NCBI RefSeq assembly: GCF_016862455.1
Contig: NZ_BOMZ01000063.1
Span: 34,605 to 98,604 of the forward strand
Direction: 5' to 3'
DNA length: 64,000 bases
DNA from: Actinoplanes utahensis
GTDB taxonomy: Bacteria > Actinomycetota > Actinomycetes > Mycobacteriales > Micromonosporaceae
The notes beneath the pieces were generated by a model that was not told where the DNA came from, did no database searches, and was given only the letters and a program-made list of their open reading frames with translations. Position 1 is the stretch's first letter. Every line of letters starts with the position of its first letter. The position numbers and the translations under genes were made by a program. Shown here piece after piece: positions 62,750-64,000 of the stretch.

Positions 62750-64000
62750 ATGTACGCACTCGGCATCGATCTCGGCACCACCTGGACCGCCGCCGCGACG
62801 TGGCGGGACGGGCACGCCGAGATCGTCCCGCTCGGCGGCCGGGGCGCGGCCATCCCGTCGGTGGTGCTGCTGCGCTCCGACGAGACGTTCCTGACGGGGG
62901 AGCCGGCCGGCCGGCGCGGGCTGACCGAGCCGCACCGGGTGGCCCGCGAGTTCAAACGGCGGATCGGTGACAGCACCCCGATCCTGCTCGGCGGTGTGCC
63001 GCAGTCGGCGGAGGCGCTGACCGCCCGGATGCTGCGCGCCGTGGTCGAGCAGGTCGCCACGCGCGAGGGTGGGCCGCCGTCGGCGACCTGTGTGTCGTAC
63101 CCCGCGAACTGGGGTCCTTTCAAGATCGACCTGCTGAAGCAGGCCGTGCGGATGGCGGACCTGCGCGGCGAGGTCACCTACACCACCGAGCCGGAGGCAG
63201 CGGCGGTCAGTTACGCCCAGCAGCAGCGGCTCGAGACCGGCGCGGTGATCGCCGTCTACGACCTGGGCGGCGGCACCTTCGACGCGGCGGTGCTGCGCAA
63301 CACCGGCCTCGGCTTCGACATCCTGGGCCGGCCCGAGGGCATCGAACGGCTCGGCGGCATCGACTTCGACGCGGCGGTGTTCGAGCACGTCCGGGCGGCG
63401 CTGAACGGCAGACTGGAGGAACTGGACGAAGAGGACACCACCGCGATCACCGCGGTCGCCCGGCTGCGGGAGGAGTGCGTCAACGCCAAGGAGGCGCTGT
63501 CCTCCGACACCGACACCACGATCCCGGTGCTGCTGCCCAACGTGGCCACCGAGGTACGCCTGACCCGCGCCGAGTTCGAGGCGATGATCCGCCCGGCCCT
63601 GTACGGCTCGGTCGACGCCCTGAAACGCGCGGTCCGCTCGGCCGGCTGCGAACCGGACGCGCTGGACGCGATCCTGCTGGTCGGCGGCTCGTCCCGGATG
63701 CCGCTCGTGGCGCAGACGGTGACCAGTGAGTTCGGCCGCCCGGTCGCCGTCGACGCGCACCCCAAGCACGCGGTGGCCCTCGGCGCGGCGTGGCTGGCCG
63801 GTGGCGTCCGTGCCGCGGTGTCCGGCCCGGCGGCCGGCCGTGCGACCCCGCCCTCACCCCGTCCCGCTTCGTCGTCCGGTCCCGCCTCGTCACCGCGTTC
63901 CGTCCCGTCACCGCGTCCCGCCTCGTCCCCCGGTCCCGCCTTGTCACCCCGACCTGCTTCGTCACCTGGTCCCGCCTCGTCGCCCCGGCCCGCCTCGTCA
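62750..64000 (+). CDS. Hsp70-like ATPase (DnaK-like), 3' end outside window
   Basis: At least 417 codons from ATG 62750 have the actin-fold ATPase motifs: phosphate-1 ALGIDLGTTWTAAA, phosphate-2 VYDLGGGTFDAAV and the adenosine motif LVGGSSRMPLV. After about 365 residues the sequence becomes PRPASSPGP-type repeats with no substrate-binding domain visible, and runs off the end. Such short Hsp70 ATPases with Pro/Ser linkers and a membrane or PknB-like tail are common in Actinobacteria. It adjoins the ini locus and may work with it. Confidence 0.88.
   Translation, partial: MYALGIDLGTTWTAAATWRDGHAEIVPLGGRGAAIPSVVLLRSDETFLTGEPAGRRGLTEPHRVAREFKRRIGDSTPILLGGVPQSAEALTARMLRAVVEQVATREGGPPSATCVSYPANWGPFKIDLLKQAVRMADLRGEVTYTTEPEAAAVSYAQQQRLETGAVIAVYDLGGGTFDAAVLRNTGLGFDILGRPEGIERLGGIDFDAAVFEHVRAALNGRLEELDEEDTTAITAVARLREECVNAKEALSSDTDTTIPVLLPNVATEVRLTRAEFEAMIRPALYGSVDALKRAVRSAGCEPDALDAILLVGGSSRMPLVAQTVTSEFGRPVAVDAHPKHAVALGAAWLAGGVRAAVSGPAAGRATPPSPRPASSSGPASSPRSVPSPRPASSPGPALSPRPASSPGPASSPRPASS

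Overview
The window is very G+C-rich, uses GTG and TTG starts freely, and encodes an LPXTG surface protein, a FUSC protein, an IniB/IniA/IniC dynamin locus and SAV_2336-type regulators. This points to a filamentous actinobacterium, most likely of the Micromonosporaceae (Actinoplanes-like). That placement is an inference from gene content; there is no rRNA in the window.

Layout. 1-9.6 kb: housekeeping and accessory genes (epimerase, secreted GH5-like glycosidase, patatin lipase, a tRNA-Glu, a DnaJ-C-like membrane protein, an ArsR/SRPBCC pair with a 32-bp palindromic operator, secreted hydrolase, auxin-efflux-type carrier). 9.6-15 kb: TetR/SDR divergent pair, FUSC protein, LPXTG surface protein. 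15-29 kb: signalling (GAF/PAS histidine kinase, SpoIIE-type phosphatase, a 1493-aa multi-HAMP hybrid kinase) interleaved with an iron/CDGSH pair, a glutamate-cysteine ligase-like enzyme and a methyltransferase. 28.4-31.3 kb: stress-type genes (two divergent PRC-barrel/DUF2382 proteins and a hemerythrin). 32-35.4 kb: DEAD-box helicase, GNAT acetyltransferase and an unknown protein.

35.4-44 kb: a pectin-degradation island with one PL9 lyase divergent from five PL1 lyase genes carrying six PL1 catalytic modules, all exported. Two strong hairpins split the PL1 genes into two transcription units. 45.6-52 kb: a three-gene NTP-dependent conflict system (VMAP, MoxR AAA+, vWA). Its vWA protein is an unusual 1283-aa fusion with a cyclase-like domain, two LuxR-type HTHs, TPRs and a C-terminal EACC1-like domain. 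54.4-64 kb: an isoniazid-response-like locus (iniR-like regulator, iniB, two dynamin-like GTPases iniA and iniC, an acidic convergent protein and an Hsp70-like ATPase that runs off the window).

Two genome-scale patterns stand out. First, short tandem repeats recur at or just beyond stop codons (patatin, TetR, histidine kinase, IniR) or in C-terminal tails, as if 3' gene ends were repeatedly slipped or duplicated. Second, a family of hairpin repeats is dispersed in intergenic spaces near 15.0, 17.8, 53.8 and 54.0-54.25 kb. No CRISPR array, insertion sequence, prophage or rRNA operon was seen. Two gene remnants (a tripeptidyl-aminopeptidase-type hydrolase and a dihydrofolate-reductase-family protein) flank the conflict-system region.
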